From CAKZKT01 sp034434235 (GTDB lineage Bacteria; Chloroflexota; Anaerolineae; CG2-30-64-16): 64,000 nucleotides of DNA. Location: contig DAOTZV010000192.1 in assembly GCA_034434235.1 (NCBI GenBank), forward strand, positions 5,207 to 69,206, written 5' to 3'. The notes under the pieces were generated by a model. The model made no database searches, was not told the DNA's origin, and saw nothing but the letters and a program-made list of their open reading frames with translations. Shown here one piece after another: positions 63,330-64,000 of this stretch. The position numbers and the translations under genes are program-made. Every line of letters begins with the position of its first letter. The stretch's first letter is position 1.

Positions 63330-64000
63330 ATGCAATATCGTTTCCTGGGCCGCACCGGCCTGAAAGTCAGCGAGCTGTGCCTGGGCACCATGACCTTCGG
63401 CCGCGAGGCCGACGAGGCGACCAGCTTCCAGATCATGGATCGCTTTGTCGCGGCCGGCGGCAATTTCCTCGACACCGCCAACGTCTATTCGCGCGGCCTT
63501 TCGGAGGAGATCATCGGCCGCTGGTTGAAGGGCAAACGTCGGGAGGACTTCGTGATTGCCACGAAGGTGCGCTGGCCGATGGGCGAAGGGCCGAACGACG
63601 TCGGCCTGAGCCGCAAGCACATCCTCGCCAGCGCGGAGGCAAGTCTGCGCCGGCTGGGCACTGACTACATTGACCTCTACCAGGTGCACGGATGGGACGG
63701 CTACACGCCGCTGGAAGAGACCCTCTCCGCGCTGGATGGCCTGGTGCGGGCGGGCAAGGTGCGCTATCTGGGCGCGAGCAACTACATGGCCTGGCAGCTC
63801 CAGAAGGCCGTTGACCTCAGCCGGCTTCATGGCTGGGAGCCGTTCGTCTGTTTGCAGCCGCTGTACAACCTGCTCGACCGCCAGATCGAGTGGGACCTGG
63901 TGGAGGTATGCGCCAACGAGGGGCTGGGGATCATCCCCTGGAGTCCGTTGCGCGGGGGATGGCTCAGCGGCAAGTATCACCGCGGCATGGCCGCGCCGCC
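63330..64000 (+). CDS. Aldo/keto reductase (partial, runs off window)
   Basis: The first 223 residues of an AKR barrel: RFLGRTGLKVSELCLGTMTFG, FLDTANVYSRGLSEEIIG (Asp and Tyr of the tetrad), VIATKVRWPMG (Lys) and DLYQVHGWDG (His), then YLGASNYMAWQ. It reduces sugar or small aldehydes and ketones with NAD(P)H. GGAGGG precedes the ATG. It is 17 bp after GH4, so probably in the operon. The C-terminal ~100 residues are missing. Confidence 0.93.
   Translation, partial: MQYRFLGRTGLKVSELCLGTMTFGREADEATSFQIMDRFVAAGGNFLDTANVYSRGLSEEIIGRWLKGKRREDFVIATKVRWPMGEGPNDVGLSRKHILASAEASLRRLGTDYIDLYQVHGWDGYTPLEETLSALDGLVRAGKVRYLGASNYMAWQLQKAVDLSRLHGWEPFVCLQPLYNLLDRQIEWDLVEVCANEGLGIIPWSPLRGGWLSGKYHRGMAAP

Overview
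The window is GC-rich, densely coded DNA from what I infer to be a free-living heterotrophic member of the Chloroflexota (Anaerolineae/Caldilineae-like). The support is indirect: a folate-dependent TrmFO, a radical-SAM/DUF2344 gene pair, no outer-membrane genes, many LacI-regulated sugar genes, and a high load of short palindromic repeats between and inside genes. No rRNA is present, so the assignment is not secure. There is one tRNA (Arg-UCU) and no phage, IS element or CRISPR array.

1-19 kb, almost all on the minus strand, is mainly housekeeping. It holds a partial surE, a metal-binding lipoprotein behind a near-consensus promoter and a Fur/Zur-like operator, an FAH-family hydrolase, a DUF2344 protein and its usual partner radical-SAM protein separated by an SDR and an unknown protein, a DapA-family aldolase, an RraA-family protein, acpS, a pair of M16 peptidases (one catalytic, one not), a UDP-glucose 6-dehydrogenase interrupted by a 475-residue intein, a flippase-like membrane protein and a SWIM zinc-finger protein.

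19-42 kb is rich in carbohydrate and sugar-acid genes. It includes an NAD-dependent epimerase, a DapA-family aldolase, a DUF362 protein, an enolase-superfamily dehydratase, a UbiA prenyltransferase, a uroporphyrinogen-decarboxylase-fold protein and an atypical enolase paralogue. A divergent LacI-type regulon follows. Its left arm carries lacI, an apiosidase-like glycosidase, a sulfatase and a barnase/barstar pair. Its right arm carries a sulfotransferase-like protein, a serine hydrolase, two Gfo/Idh/MocA oxidoreductases and a sugar isomerase. Each arm has a consensus sigma70 promoter followed by almost the same 20-bp palindrome.

42-64 kb holds a holin-like/alkaline-phosphatase fusion, trmFO, a secreted LysM protein with two duplicated modules, ychF, a ROK sugar kinase and a second decarboxylase-fold protein. 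It ends with a second LacI regulator heading an Opp-type ABC transporter operon that also contains a multihaem cytochrome, a GH4 glycosidase and an aldo/keto reductase. I infer that this transporter imports oligosaccharides.

The most unusual features are the intein in UDP-glucose dehydrogenase and a family of short hairpins with a GTAG/GTAC-type foot, reminiscent of REP elements. These hairpins sit in many intergenic gaps and have also entered reading frames (sulfatase, LacI C-terminus, M16 C-terminus, holin/phosphatase fusion).
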